Source: an uncultured Rhodocyclaceae bacterium
GTDB taxonomy: Bacteria > Pseudomonadota > Gammaproteobacteria > Burkholderiales > Rhodocyclaceae
Reading direction: 5' to 3'
Length of the DNA stretch: 19,700 nucleotides
Assembly (NCBI GenBank): GCA_900549295.1
Contig: URNG01000055.1
Span: 1-19,700 of the forward strand
Part shown: positions 1 to 7,068 of the stretch, in pieces
Numbering within the stretch: the first letter of the stretch is position 1
Layout: each line of letters opens with the position of its first letter
Position numbers and translations under genes: made by a program
Notes under the pieces: generated by a model
What the model was told of the DNA's origin: nothing
Databases searched by the model: none
The model's input: the letters and a program-made list of their open reading frames with translations, nothing else

Positions 1-1250
1 GAACACCCACCCGCTCCTGTGCCGGGACCGGCGGGGCGCCCAGCGGCAACCAGGCGCCCGTCACCGCGCCGGATACGGCCAGCGTGATCGAGGATCGCAA
101 GCTGCTGGCGACGGGCAATGTGCTGACCAACGACCGCGATCCCGAAGGCAAGAAACTGCATGTGGCCGACCCCGGCATCCGGCGCGGCCAGTATGGCGTG
201 CTGACCCTGCTCGCCAATGGCGCCTACGCCTACGTGCTCGATGACTGCTCACCCAGGGTGCAGGGCCTGGGCGTGGGTGAATCGGCCACGGAAACCTTCA
301 GCTATCAGGCCAGCGATGGCACGCAGCGCAGTGCCGGCACGCTGACGGTCACCGTGCAGGGGACGAACGATGCGCCCGAACTGGTGCGCTGCCTGAGCGA
401 TGTGCAGCTTGCCAAGGGCAAGGCGTTCGCGTGGCAGATGCCGGCAGGCAGTTTCAGCGACGCCGACCGCAACGACACGCTCAGCTACGGCGCGACCCTG
501 TCCGACGGCAAGGCGCTGCCCACCTGGCTCAAGTTCGATGCGGCGACGCAGACGTTCAGCGGCACCGCGCCGGGCAATGCCAAGGGCAGCATCGACGTGC
601 GCATTACGGCCAGCGACGGTCATGGCGCGCAGTCGAGCGCTTCGGATGTGTTCAGGATCAGCTTCGGCAGCAAGACGGTCGTTCCCACCGCGCCGAAAGG
701 CAATGCCGGTAGCGGCGGGGTGGATGTGCCGCCGTTCGGGCAGCACAATGGACATCACAACGGGCAGCATAACGACGGGCACGGCGGCGCTGGCGGATCA
801 CCCGTCCAGCCGGGGGGCAAGGGACGGGAACACGACGACCATTGCGGCCCGCTGGATCGTTTCCTCGATGGTTTCAAGCACAACGGCAAATCCGATCGGG
901 CGACCTTGCCGGCGCTGGATCGCCGGTGGTTCGAGCAATGGGGCGAGCAACAGCACGGACGGGAGAACCCGTCGGGGCACGCCAGCCACGGCCAGACGAG
1001 CCACGATGTGGCGCGTCACTGGGCGGAACTGGCGCACGCGCTGAACCGGCTCGATGTCGAACGCCAGAGTGCGCCGGCCTGGAACCACATCAGCAAGGGG
1101 GCCGATCTCGCGGGCTTGACCGGCTGGATGCAGGGCAGCGCGCAGGGCATGCGCGGCGGTGCCGATACGGTGTCGCTGGCCTGCGATACGGGCACCCGGC
1201 TCAAGGGGTTCTCCGGCATCAAGGAAGGCTTGGGCCGCCTGCCGTGGTAA
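1..1250 (+). CDS. VCBS/Ig-like repeat surface adhesin, C-terminal part (5' end outside window)
   Basis: The frame is open from base 3 with no stop before TAA at 1248, so this is the C-terminal end (about 415 residues) of a larger protein. Visible residues about 19-125 form a VCBS repeat (E-D...A-T-G-N-V-L-T-N-D at the start, F-S-Y...S-D-G and G-T-N-D-A-P at the end). Residues about 126-220 look like a cadherin/He_PIG-type Ig-like domain (W-L-K-F-D...F-S-G-T-A-P, then I-T-A-S-D-G). A His/Asn/Gly-rich linker follows (bases about 741-795), then a polar tail of about 135 residues ending G-L-G-R-L-P-W. Such proteins are usually large type I-secreted adhesins used in attachment or biofilm, and the HlyD-type gene just downstream fits this. 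I see no glycine-rich RTX nonapeptides and no clear C-terminal secretion signal, so the export route is inferred. The tail itself I do not recognise. Confidence 0.8.
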   Translation, partial: TPTRSCAGTGGAPSGNQAPVTAPDTASVIEDRKLLATGNVLTNDRDPEGKKLHVADPGIRRGQYGVLTLLANGAYAYVLDDCSPRVQGLGVGESATETFSYQASDGTQRSAGTLTVTVQGTNDAPELVRCLSDVQLAKGKAFAWQMPAGSFSDADRNDTLSYGATLSDGKALPTWLKFDAATQTFSGTAPGNAKGSIDVRITASDGHGAQSSASDVFRISFGSKTVVPTAPKGNAGSGGVDVPPFGQHNGHHNGQHNDGHGGAGGSPVQPGGKGREHDDHCGPLDRFLDGFKHNGKSDRATLPALDRRWFEQWGEQQHGRENPSGHASHGQTSHDVARHWAELAHALNRLDVERQSAPAWNHISKGADLAGLTGWMQGSAQGMRGGADTVSLACDTGTRLKGFSGIKEGLGRLPW

Positions 1251-1288
1251 GCAACCGCTTCTACCGATGGCCGGCGTGCTGACCGCGG

Positions 1289-1328
1289 GGACGCCGGGTG
1301 AGACTTGTGCTCGACTCACCCGGCGTCC
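1289..1328 (+). terminator. Perfect 14-bp GC-rich hairpin between adhesin and HlyD genes
   Basis: Bases 1289-1302 are the exact reverse complement of 1315-1328, with a 12-base loop. No T-tract follows the stem, so it is not a standard intrinsic terminator. It could attenuate transcription, stabilise the 3' end of the long adhesin mRNA, or block exonucleases. The stem lies 31 bases upstream of the hlyD-like start and leaves its ribosome binding site free. Confidence 0.4.
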
Positions 1329-1358
1329 ACCCCACGAAAACCCAGGAGAACTTCTGGC

Positions 1359-2726
1359 ATGGCTTCAATGAAATCCCTCGTACAGCACGCCCGGACGGAG
1401 CATCAGGCGTTTCATCCGCCGCTGATCCGCTTGCAGCAGACCGCGCCCAATCCGCAAGGGCGGCGGGTGCTGTGGCTGCTGCTGGGCTTGCTGGTGTTCC
1501 TGCTGGCCTGGGCGTTGCTCGGACGTCTGGACATCGTGGCGGTGGCCGACGGCAAGCTGGTACCCGCAAGCTACCTCAAGATCGTGCAGCCTTCGGAAGC
1601 CGGCATCGTCAAGGAGATTCTGGTACGCGAAGGGGAAACCGTGCGCGCCGGGCAGGTGCTGATGCGCATGGATGCGCTCATCACCGATGCTGATCTGGAA
1701 GCGATCACGACGGAATACGTCCGCAAACAGTTGCAGCTCGTCCGTATCGACGCCGAACTGGCCGGCGCGCCTTTTGAGACCGAGGTGCAGGCACCGGCGG
1801 CGCTGATTCGGGAAACCAGCGCGCAGTACCGGGCCAACCGCGATGCGCTGGCGGCCACCCTGGCCGAGGAACGCAGCCGTCTGGTCAAGGCGCAGCAGGA
1901 ACTGGCGGCGGCCCGCCAGCAGAAGGAGCGCCTCGAAGCCGTGCTGCCGCATTACCGCGAGCAGGACAAGGCTTACGAAAAACTGGTCAAGCAAGGGTTC
2001 GCCGGGAGCCTGATGGGTTCGGACAAGCGGCGCGAGCGCATCGAAAAGGAACAGGAACTCGCCACCCAGGGCCACTTGATTGCCTCCGCCCAGGCCAGCA
2101 TCGACCAGTCGCAGAAGAAGCTCCGGCAGATCGAGGCGGACTACTTCCGGCTGCTGCACGCCGAGCGTAACGAAGCGCAGGCGCAGATGGACAAACTGGC
2201 CAAGGAGCAGGAGAAACAGCAGCACCGGCGCGAACTGCTGGCCCTCAAGGCGCCGCAGGATGGGGTAATCAAGGACCTGGCGACGCATACCGCCGGCACC
2301 GTGGTGCAGCCCGGCACGGTGCTGGCCAGCCTCGTGCCGCATACGGAAAAGCTGAAAGCGGAAGTCTGGGTGTCCAATGAGGACATCGGCTTCGTGCGGG
2401 CCGGTCAGCCGGTCAAGCTGAAGTTCGCCACCTACACTTTCCAGAAATACGGCATGGGACGCGGCACCGTCGAGCACGTGAGCGCCGACGCCCAGAACGA
2501 AGAGGAAGCGCGAGAACGAGGACTGCGCGGCGAAGGGCAGAACTCGCTACGCTACAAGGCACTGGTATTGCTGGAGGGGAATGCGCTGGAAATGGAGGAG
2601 ATGAAATACCCCCTGGCCGTCGGCATGCAGGCCACAGCGGAAATCCTGCTGGGCAACCGCACCGTCGCCGAATACCTGCTCTCCCCCGTCAAAAAAGCAT
2701 GGCACGAGGCCGGCCGGGAACGATGA
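1359..2726 (+). CDS. HlyD-family type I secretion periplasmic adaptor protein
   Basis: A 455-residue membrane fusion protein that would link an inner-membrane ABC exporter to a TolC-like outer channel. It has a short cytoplasmic N-terminus, one transmembrane helix (about residues 36-54), the first half of a lipoyl-like domain (about 73-105, with E-A-G-I-V-K-E-I-L and E-G-E-T-V-R-A-G-Q), a long Gln/Glu/Lys-rich coiled coil (about 110-290), the second lipoyl half (A-P-Q-D-G-V-I...G-T-V-V-Q-P-G) and a beta-barrel domain. The C-terminus (G-N-R-T-V-A-E-Y-L-L-S-P) is typical of the family. The ATG at 1359 is chosen because AGGAGA at 1344-1349 lies nine bases upstream; a TTG at 1305 in the same frame falls in the loop of the preceding hairpin and has no such site. 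It lies 108 bases after the adhesin gene, so it probably helps export it. The partner ATPase is not adjacent in the window. Confidence 0.9.
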   Translation: MASMKSLVQHARTEHQAFHPPLIRLQQTAPNPQGRRVLWLLLGLLVFLLAWALLGRLDIVAVADGKLVPASYLKIVQPSEAGIVKEILVREGETVRAGQVLMRMDALITDADLEAITTEYVRKQLQLVRIDAELAGAPFETEVQAPAALIRETSAQYRANRDALAATLAEERSRLVKAQQELAAARQQKERLEAVLPHYREQDKAYEKLVKQGFAGSLMGSDKRRERIEKEQELATQGHLIASAQASIDQSQKKLRQIEADYFRLLHAERNEAQAQMDKLAKEQEKQQHRRELLALKAPQDGVIKDLATHTAGTVVQPGTVLASLVPHTEKLKAEVWVSNEDIGFVRAGQPVKLKFATYTFQKYGMGRGTVEHVSADAQNEEEARERGLRGEGQNSLRYKALVLLEGNALEMEEMKYPLAVGMQATAEILLGNRTVAEYLLSPVKKAWHEAGRER

Positions 2727-2741
2727 GATTTCCTCTTGCGT

Positions 2742-2760
2742 CGGCAGTTCGGAGCTGCCG
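2742..2760 (+). terminator. Small hairpin after the HlyD-type gene
   Basis: CGGCAG and CTGCCG form a 6-bp stem with a 7-base loop, 15 bases after the hlyD-like stop. There is no T-tract, so termination is only a guess from position at the end of a convergent gene pair. Confidence 0.3.
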
Positions 2761-2777
2761 GGGGCAGTGCCTGCGCC

Positions 2778-2802
2778 GCGATTCAGTCAGTGGCTGAATC
2801 GC
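2778..2802. terminator. 9-bp hairpin between convergent hlyD-type and cheA genes
   Basis: GCGATTCAG at 2778-2786 pairs perfectly with CTGAATCGC at 2794-2802 around a 7-base loop. It lies 33 bases beyond the cheA stop (minus strand) and 51 bases beyond the hlyD-type stop (plus strand). It may serve as a bidirectional 3'-end structure. There is no T-tract on either strand, so intrinsic termination is not shown. Confidence 0.4.
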
Positions 2803-2835
2803 CTGGAGGGTGACTACCTGTGGCAAATTTTCAGG

Positions 2836-5004
2836 TCAGTTCCGCAGCAAGGCCGTATTTTTCAGCTCCCGTTCCTGCTGGCGGGCGTTGTTCTGCACCA
2901 GCGATTGAATGTCGAGGATCAGCGCCACTTCGCCGCTGCCGAGGATGGTCGAGCCGCCGATGCCGTGCAGGTGGCGGAAAATGCTGGAGAGCGGCTTGAT
3001 GACGGTCTGGAATTCGCCGAGCAGTTGATCGACGACGATGCCTGCTTTCTGCCCGCCGTATTGCACGACGACGATGTTTTCCCGCGCCGGGCGCTCGCCT
3101 TCGATGCCGAACAGATCGCGCAGGCGGACGAAGGGCAGCACCTCGCCGCGCAGGTTGAGGTAATCGCGTTCTTCCGCGCCGCCGGTCAGTTCGATGCACT
3201 CGATCACCATGTCCAGCGGAATGACGTAGGACGCCTTGCCGACGCCGACCAGGAAACCGTCGATGATGGCGAGCGTCAGCGGCAGGCGGATGGTGAAGGT
3301 GCTGCCGCTGCCTTCGACCGAAACGACGTCGCAACTGCCGCGCAGCCCCTGGATGTTGCGCCGTACCACGTCCATGCCGACGCCGCGCCCGGACAGGTTG
3401 GTGACCTGTTCGACGGTGGAAAAGCCGGGTTCCCAGATCAGGTTGACGATTTCCTGGTCGCTCAGCGTCTGCGTCGGCTGCACCAGCCCTTTGTCGATGG
3501 CCTTCTTGAGAATCTTCTCGCGCGGCAGGCCGCGCCCATCGTCCACCACTTCGATGACGATGCTGCCGGAGTCGTGGTAGGCGTTCAGTTCCACCCGTCC
3601 GCGCCGGGGCTTGCCGGCGGCTTCGCGGGCGTCGGCGGCTTCGATGCCGTGGTCCATGCTGTTGCGCACCAGGTGCATGAGCGGGTCGCCGATTTTTTCC
3701 ACCACCGACTTGTCGAGTTCGGTTTCCGCGCCGCTGATGACCAGATCGATTTCCTTGCCGAGTTCCTTGGAAACGTCGCGTACCACGCGGTTGAAACGGG
3801 AGAAGGTTTCGCCGATCTGCACCATGCGCAGTTGCAGGGCGGAATCGCGGATGTTTTCAACGAGGCGCGACAGGATGGAGGTCGATTCCACCAGTTCGCC
3901 CTGGCCGCTGCGCTGCGCCAGCAGGTTGGCGGAGGCGCCGGCAATCACCAGTTCGCCGACCAAGTCGATAAGTTGGTCGAGCTTGTCGGCCTGCACGCGG
4001 ATGGAGCGGGCTTCGACCGCTTTTTTCTCCTGCACGCGCGCCTGTTTGCTGGCGGCGGCTTCGACCACTTCCTTCTGGATGCCTTTCTGCTCGATCAGGA
4101 TTTCGCCGATCGGCGGCGGGGTGTCGGTCTGCTCCGTGCCGCTTTGCGATGTCAGGCCATCGTCGAGTTCGTTCTGGGTCAGCGCGCCGCAGCGGACGAG
4201 GATTTCGCCCAGGCGCATTTCGTCTTCCGGCAGTTCGTGGATCAGTTTCAGGTATTCGGAGAGTTTGCTGTTGGGCGGCAGGATGCGCAGTTCGCAATCG
4301 TCGCGGCAGAAGTCGAAAACGCGCTCGATGTCGGCCTTGGCGGCGCGGGTTTGCAGGCGGATCTCAAAACCGAGATAGCAGGATTCCGGGTCCATCTCGG
4401 CGGCAGGCGGCAGGGCGTCGGGGACGGTTTCCAGGGCAAGGATTTCGCCCAGCGAGGCGAGAAAGCGCAGGAAGGAGAGCGGGTCCATGCCGCCGCGCAG
4501 CATGTGCGGGCCGAAGCGCACCGAGATGTGCCAGCTGTCGGTATTCACCACGCCGCCGCCGGTGCTTTCCACTTCCGATTCGGCCTCGATCATGCCGCCG
4601 CCCGCCGGGGTTGCGGTGTCCGTCGTGTAGGCGGAGAGTTCCGCCAGCAGGGCGATGCCAGCGTCATTGACGTCGGCGGGCGGCGCGGGCTGGCCGGCTT
4701 CGAGCACGTCCATCAGGCGGCCCAGGTGATCGCAGCAGCGCAGCAGGAGGCCGGTGAGATCGCCGGAAACCTGGATTTCGCCGTTGCGCAGGCGATCCAG
4801 CACGTTTTCCGCCTTGTGCGTGAAGGCTTCGATGAAATGGCATTCGATCACGCCGGAGGCGCCCTTGACCGTGTGCGCGGCGCGGAAGATGCCGTTGATG
4901 TTGTCGTGGTCGTCGGGTGCCTGTTCCAGGCGCAGCAGGCCGTCTTCCATCGCCTGTAGCTGTTCGCGGCCTTCCTGGATGAAAACGCTGGTGAGTTCGT
5001 CCAT
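2836..5004 (-). CDS. cheA: Chemotaxis histidine kinase CheA
   Basis: A 722-residue cytoplasmic hybrid of standard CheA domains. Residues 1-105 are an HPt domain with the phosphorylatable histidine at H44 (A-A-H-T-V-K-G). About 157-245 is a P2-like domain. About 325-400 is the dimerisation helix pair. The ATPase domain has an N box at 444-453 (H-L-V-R-N-S-M-D-H-G), a G1 box around D488-G490 and a G2 box at 539-545 (G-R-G-V-G-M-D). About 581-710 is a CheW-like coupling domain. Two related segments between P2 and the dimerisation domain (264-289 and 298-321) each begin with (L/I)-G-E-I-L. It autophosphorylates under receptor control and passes phosphate to CheY. It is the last gene of the minus-strand che run; its AGGA ribosome binding site overlaps the stop of the STAS gene nine bases upstream, implying coupled translation. 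All catalytic motifs appear intact. Confidence 0.96.
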   Translation of the reverse strand: MDELTSVFIQEGREQLQAMEDGLLRLEQAPDDHDNINGIFRAAHTVKGASGVIECHFIEAFTHKAENVLDRLRNGEIQVSGDLTGLLLRCCDHLGRLMDVLEAGQPAPPADVNDAGIALLAELSAYTTDTATPAGGGMIEAESEVESTGGGVVNTDSWHISVRFGPHMLRGGMDPLSFLRFLASLGEILALETVPDALPPAAEMDPESCYLGFEIRLQTRAAKADIERVFDFCRDDCELRILPPNSKLSEYLKLIHELPEDEMRLGEILVRCGALTQNELDDGLTSQSGTEQTDTPPPIGEILIEQKGIQKEVVEAAASKQARVQEKKAVEARSIRVQADKLDQLIDLVGELVIAGASANLLAQRSGQGELVESTSILSRLVENIRDSALQLRMVQIGETFSRFNRVVRDVSKELGKEIDLVISGAETELDKSVVEKIGDPLMHLVRNSMDHGIEAADAREAAGKPRRGRVELNAYHDSGSIVIEVVDDGRGLPREKILKKAIDKGLVQPTQTLSDQEIVNLIWEPGFSTVEQVTNLSGRGVGMDVVRRNIQGLRGSCDVVSVEGSGSTFTIRLPLTLAIIDGFLVGVGKASYVIPLDMVIECIELTGGAEERDYLNLRGEVLPFVRLRDLFGIEGERPARENIVVVQYGGQKAGIVVDQLLGEFQTVIKPLSSIFRHLHGIGGSTILGSGEVALILDIQSLVQNNARQQERELKNTALLRN

Positions 5005-5013
5005 GGTCTTTCC

Positions 5014-5319
5014 TCAGGATTGTTCGCGGGCGGTGATGATCACCGGGTCGCCGAAAAAAGCGGTCAGGTTGCAGAAATCCAGCGTTTCGCGCACGGCCGG
5101 GCTGTGCGCCACGATGGCCAGGGTTTTCTCCCTGCGCGCCGCTTCCTGTTTGGCGAGGATGAGCAGTTGCAGACCGGCGGTGTCGATTTCGCCGACCTGC
5201 GACAGATCGAGTTCCAGCCCGTCACCCGTATCCAGCGCGGCGAGCAGGCGATCCTTGTGTTCCTGAGCGTGGTAGATGGTGAGGTCTTCGACCCAGTTCA
5301 GACGTTGCTTGCCACCCAT
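5014..5319 (-). CDS. STAS-domain protein (anti-sigma-factor-antagonist/MlaB-like fold)
   Basis: A 101-residue single STAS domain with the usual beta-alpha layout. The core has L-E-L-D-L-S-Q-V-G-E-I-D-T-A-G-L-Q-L-L, where SpoIIAA-type proteins carry the regulated D-S-S-G site; here the position reads D46-T47-A48-G49, so a threonine replaces the phosphorylatable serine. Small STAS proteins are often found beside cheA in proteobacterial clusters, where they may bind or tune the kinase or receptor; the exact role is not known to me. A very strong GGAGG site directly after the MCP stop codon (TAAGGAGG) precedes its ATG, and the stop overlaps the cheA ribosome binding site, so it is expressed with both neighbours. 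Confidence 0.85.
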   Translation of the reverse strand: MGGKQRLNWVEDLTIYHAQEHKDRLLAALDTGDGLELDLSQVGEIDTAGLQLLILAKQEAARREKTLAIVAHSPAVRETLDFCNLTAFFGDPVIITAREQS

Positions 5320-5328
5320 GCCGCCTCC

Positions 5329-6621
5329 TTAGAATAGTTCGATCTTGGCTGAGCCCGCATTGCCTTGCGCCGCGCCTGAATGACCGGCGTGGCCCAGCGC
5401 CTGTTGATGGCTGGCGCGCTGTGTTTCCATGACGTACTTGTCGTAGAGGTCATCGAGACGGGCGGTGAGCGGGGTGTAGTGGAAATCCGGATCATCTGCG
5501 GATTTGATGCGCTGTGCCAGTGCCGCCATGTGTTCATCGAGCTGACTGAGCGCGTTGATGACGATTTCGATCTGCTGCCGGGTGATGTCCTGGAATTGCA
5601 CGGCGGCCATCACGTCCATGAACATGCGGGCGAGTTCGCCGCTGGTTTCGCGCACGGTATTGAGTGTGCTGAGATCGTGTTCCAGCAGTTGCTGGTAGCC
5701 TTCGCCCAGCTTGCTCAACTGATCGGAAAATTCGGTGAGCGCGGCTTTTTCCGCATCGAGGTTGCCGGTTTCGAGCTTGTCCTGGAATTGCTGACGGATC
5801 GAATTGGACACGTTGTTGATGCCGGCGTTGATCTTGTTGACGGCGGTGTCGGTTTCCGTCGAGAGTTTGCGCACCTCGTCGGCCACCACGGCAAAACCGC
5901 GTCCGGCTTCTCCCGCTCGCGCGGCTTCGATGGCGGCATTCAGGGCCAATAGATTGGTCTGCCCGGAAATGTCCTTCACCAGTTGCACCAGGGCGCCCAG
6001 ACTGCGCGCTTCCTGCACGATCTGGGTGATGCGCTCCTGATCCTTGTGCGCTTCTTCGATGCGCTGGCTGATGTAAGTCCCCATTTTGCCGATCAGGGCC
6101 TGATTGCCCTTGATGTCGTCTTCCGAGCCTCTCGTGAGTTCGCTGGAAGTCTCCACGGTCTGGGTGACGAAACCGTCCAGGCGGGTAATGACGCTATCGA
6201 CGGCCTGCAGGCGTTCCGTGATGTCGAAGGCGGCTTTTTCCGTGGCGTCCACGATGCCGTCGAGTTGTCTGCGCAGCACGTCGTTGTAGCGCGACATGCC
6301 GGCCAGTTCCTGGGCGATTTCCTCGCCGAGGATGGCGGCGTCCATGAATTTGCTGGCGGCACTGATGTGGCAGTTTTCCAGGCCATAAACCATGTCGCGG
6401 TAAAGCGCGAGCGAAACCAGGCGTACGGCAAACGCGGCGGACAGCGCGATGAGCGCGGAGCCCAGGGCGTCGCCCATGGGATTGCTCAGGCCGAGTTGAA
6501 CCAGAAGCGTGTTGTGAAACCAGTCGTTGAGCAGGTAGACCACGACAAAGCTGCCGCAGGCGACGATCAGGCTCACCAGCAGGCCGCGCACGAGCAGGTT
6601 GTTGACTTTGAGCACCCGCAT
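5329..6621 (-). CDS. Methyl-accepting chemotaxis protein with short periplasmic loop and CheZ-like motif
   Basis: A 430-residue membrane receptor. Two hydrophobic segments (about 9-31 and 50-72) are separated by only about 18 residues, so there is no periplasmic ligand domain. A long helical region follows, with the highly conserved signalling hairpin tip at about 229-254 (I-E-A-A-R-A-G-E and G-R-G-F-A-V-V-A-D-E-V-R-K-L-S) that contacts CheA and CheW. The C-terminal part has F343-Q-D-I-T-R-Q349, which resembles the CheZ phosphatase motif in residue identity and spacing. The tail is Gly/Ala/His/Gln-rich and lacks the N-W-E-T-F pentapeptide that binds CheR in some receptors. It starts two bases after the CheY-like stop with no clear ribosome binding site, so it is probably translationally coupled. 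It may sense an intracellular or membrane-state signal. The receptor assignment is firm; its ligand is unknown. Confidence 0.92.
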   Translation of the reverse strand: MRVLKVNNLLVRGLLVSLIVACGSFVVVYLLNDWFHNTLLVQLGLSNPMGDALGSALIALSAAFAVRLVSLALYRDMVYGLENCHISAASKFMDAAILGEEIAQELAGMSRYNDVLRRQLDGIVDATEKAAFDITERLQAVDSVITRLDGFVTQTVETSSELTRGSEDDIKGNQALIGKMGTYISQRIEEAHKDQERITQIVQEARSLGALVQLVKDISGQTNLLALNAAIEAARAGEAGRGFAVVADEVRKLSTETDTAVNKINAGINNVSNSIRQQFQDKLETGNLDAEKAALTEFSDQLSKLGEGYQQLLEHDLSTLNTVRETSGELARMFMDVMAAVQFQDITRQQIEIVINALSQLDEHMAALAQRIKSADDPDFHYTPLTARLDDLYDKYVMETQRASHQQALGHAGHSGAAQGNAGSAKIELF

Positions 6622-6623
6622 GA

Positions 6624-6989
6624 TCAGCGCAGGACCAGTTTGATGGTGTTCAACAATTCGTCCGCCGTGGCCGGCTTGACGATCCAGCCGGACGCGCCGG
6701 CGGCCTTGGCTTCCATCTTTTTCGACTGCTGCGATTCGGTGGTGAGAAAGAGGATGGGCATGAACTTGTAGGCGGGCAGCTTGCGCACCTGCTTGATGAG
6801 CTCGATGCCGTTCATGCCCGGCATGTTGAGATCGGTGATGAGCAGGTCGACTTTGACGCCGGCGTTGAATTTTTTCATCGCCTCCTCGCCGCTGGCGGCT
6901 TTTTCCGTGGCGTAGCCTGCCTTGGACAGGATGTTGGAAATACTCAACAGGATGGTTGCGGAATCATCGACGAGGAAAATGGTTTTCAT
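6624..6989 (-). CDS. cheY: CheY-like single-domain response regulator
   Basis: A 121-residue receiver domain with nothing attached. The acidic pocket is D8-D9, the phosphoacceptor is D53 (L-L-I-T-D-L-N-M-P-G-M), the switch residue is T83 (F-L-T-T-E-S) and the conserved lysine is K105 (W-I-V-K-P). The usual aromatic before the lysine loop is W102. It should receive phosphate from the CheA encoded three genes downstream and signal to the flagellar motor or another output. It heads the tight cheY-MCP-STAS-cheA run, with two bases to the MCP start. No good ribosome binding site is seen before its ATG. A TAAGAT at 7030-7035 (minus strand) could be a -10 element but has no clear -35, so a separate promoter is uncertain. 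A PilG/PilH-type role cannot be excluded from sequence alone. Confidence 0.92.
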   Translation of the reverse strand: MKTIFLVDDSATILLSISNILSKAGYATEKAASGEEAMKKFNAGVKVDLLITDLNMPGMNGIELIKQVRKLPAYKFMPILFLTTESQQSKKMEAKAAGASGWIVKPATADELLNTIKLVLR

Positions 6990-7068
6990 GGAAGCGTTCT
7001 GTCCGATACGGTGTGCGAGGGTGTTGCGAATCTTAGCCCAAGTCGGCGCGCGCCAGTGTTGATGGGTG

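Noticed and set aside
2767..4959. 730-codon plus-strand ORF antisense to cheA
   Set aside because: It is the in-register reverse complement frame of cheA, rich in F-A, Q-V and D-D-A type pairs produced by complementing common GC-rich codons. It has no recognisable domain, and cheA is intact and convincingly coding on the other strand.
7044..7057. GGCGCGCGCC palindrome between the HDOD and CheY-like genes as an operator
   Set aside because: A short GC-only palindrome is expected by chance in DNA this GC-rich, and no regulator gene is nearby.
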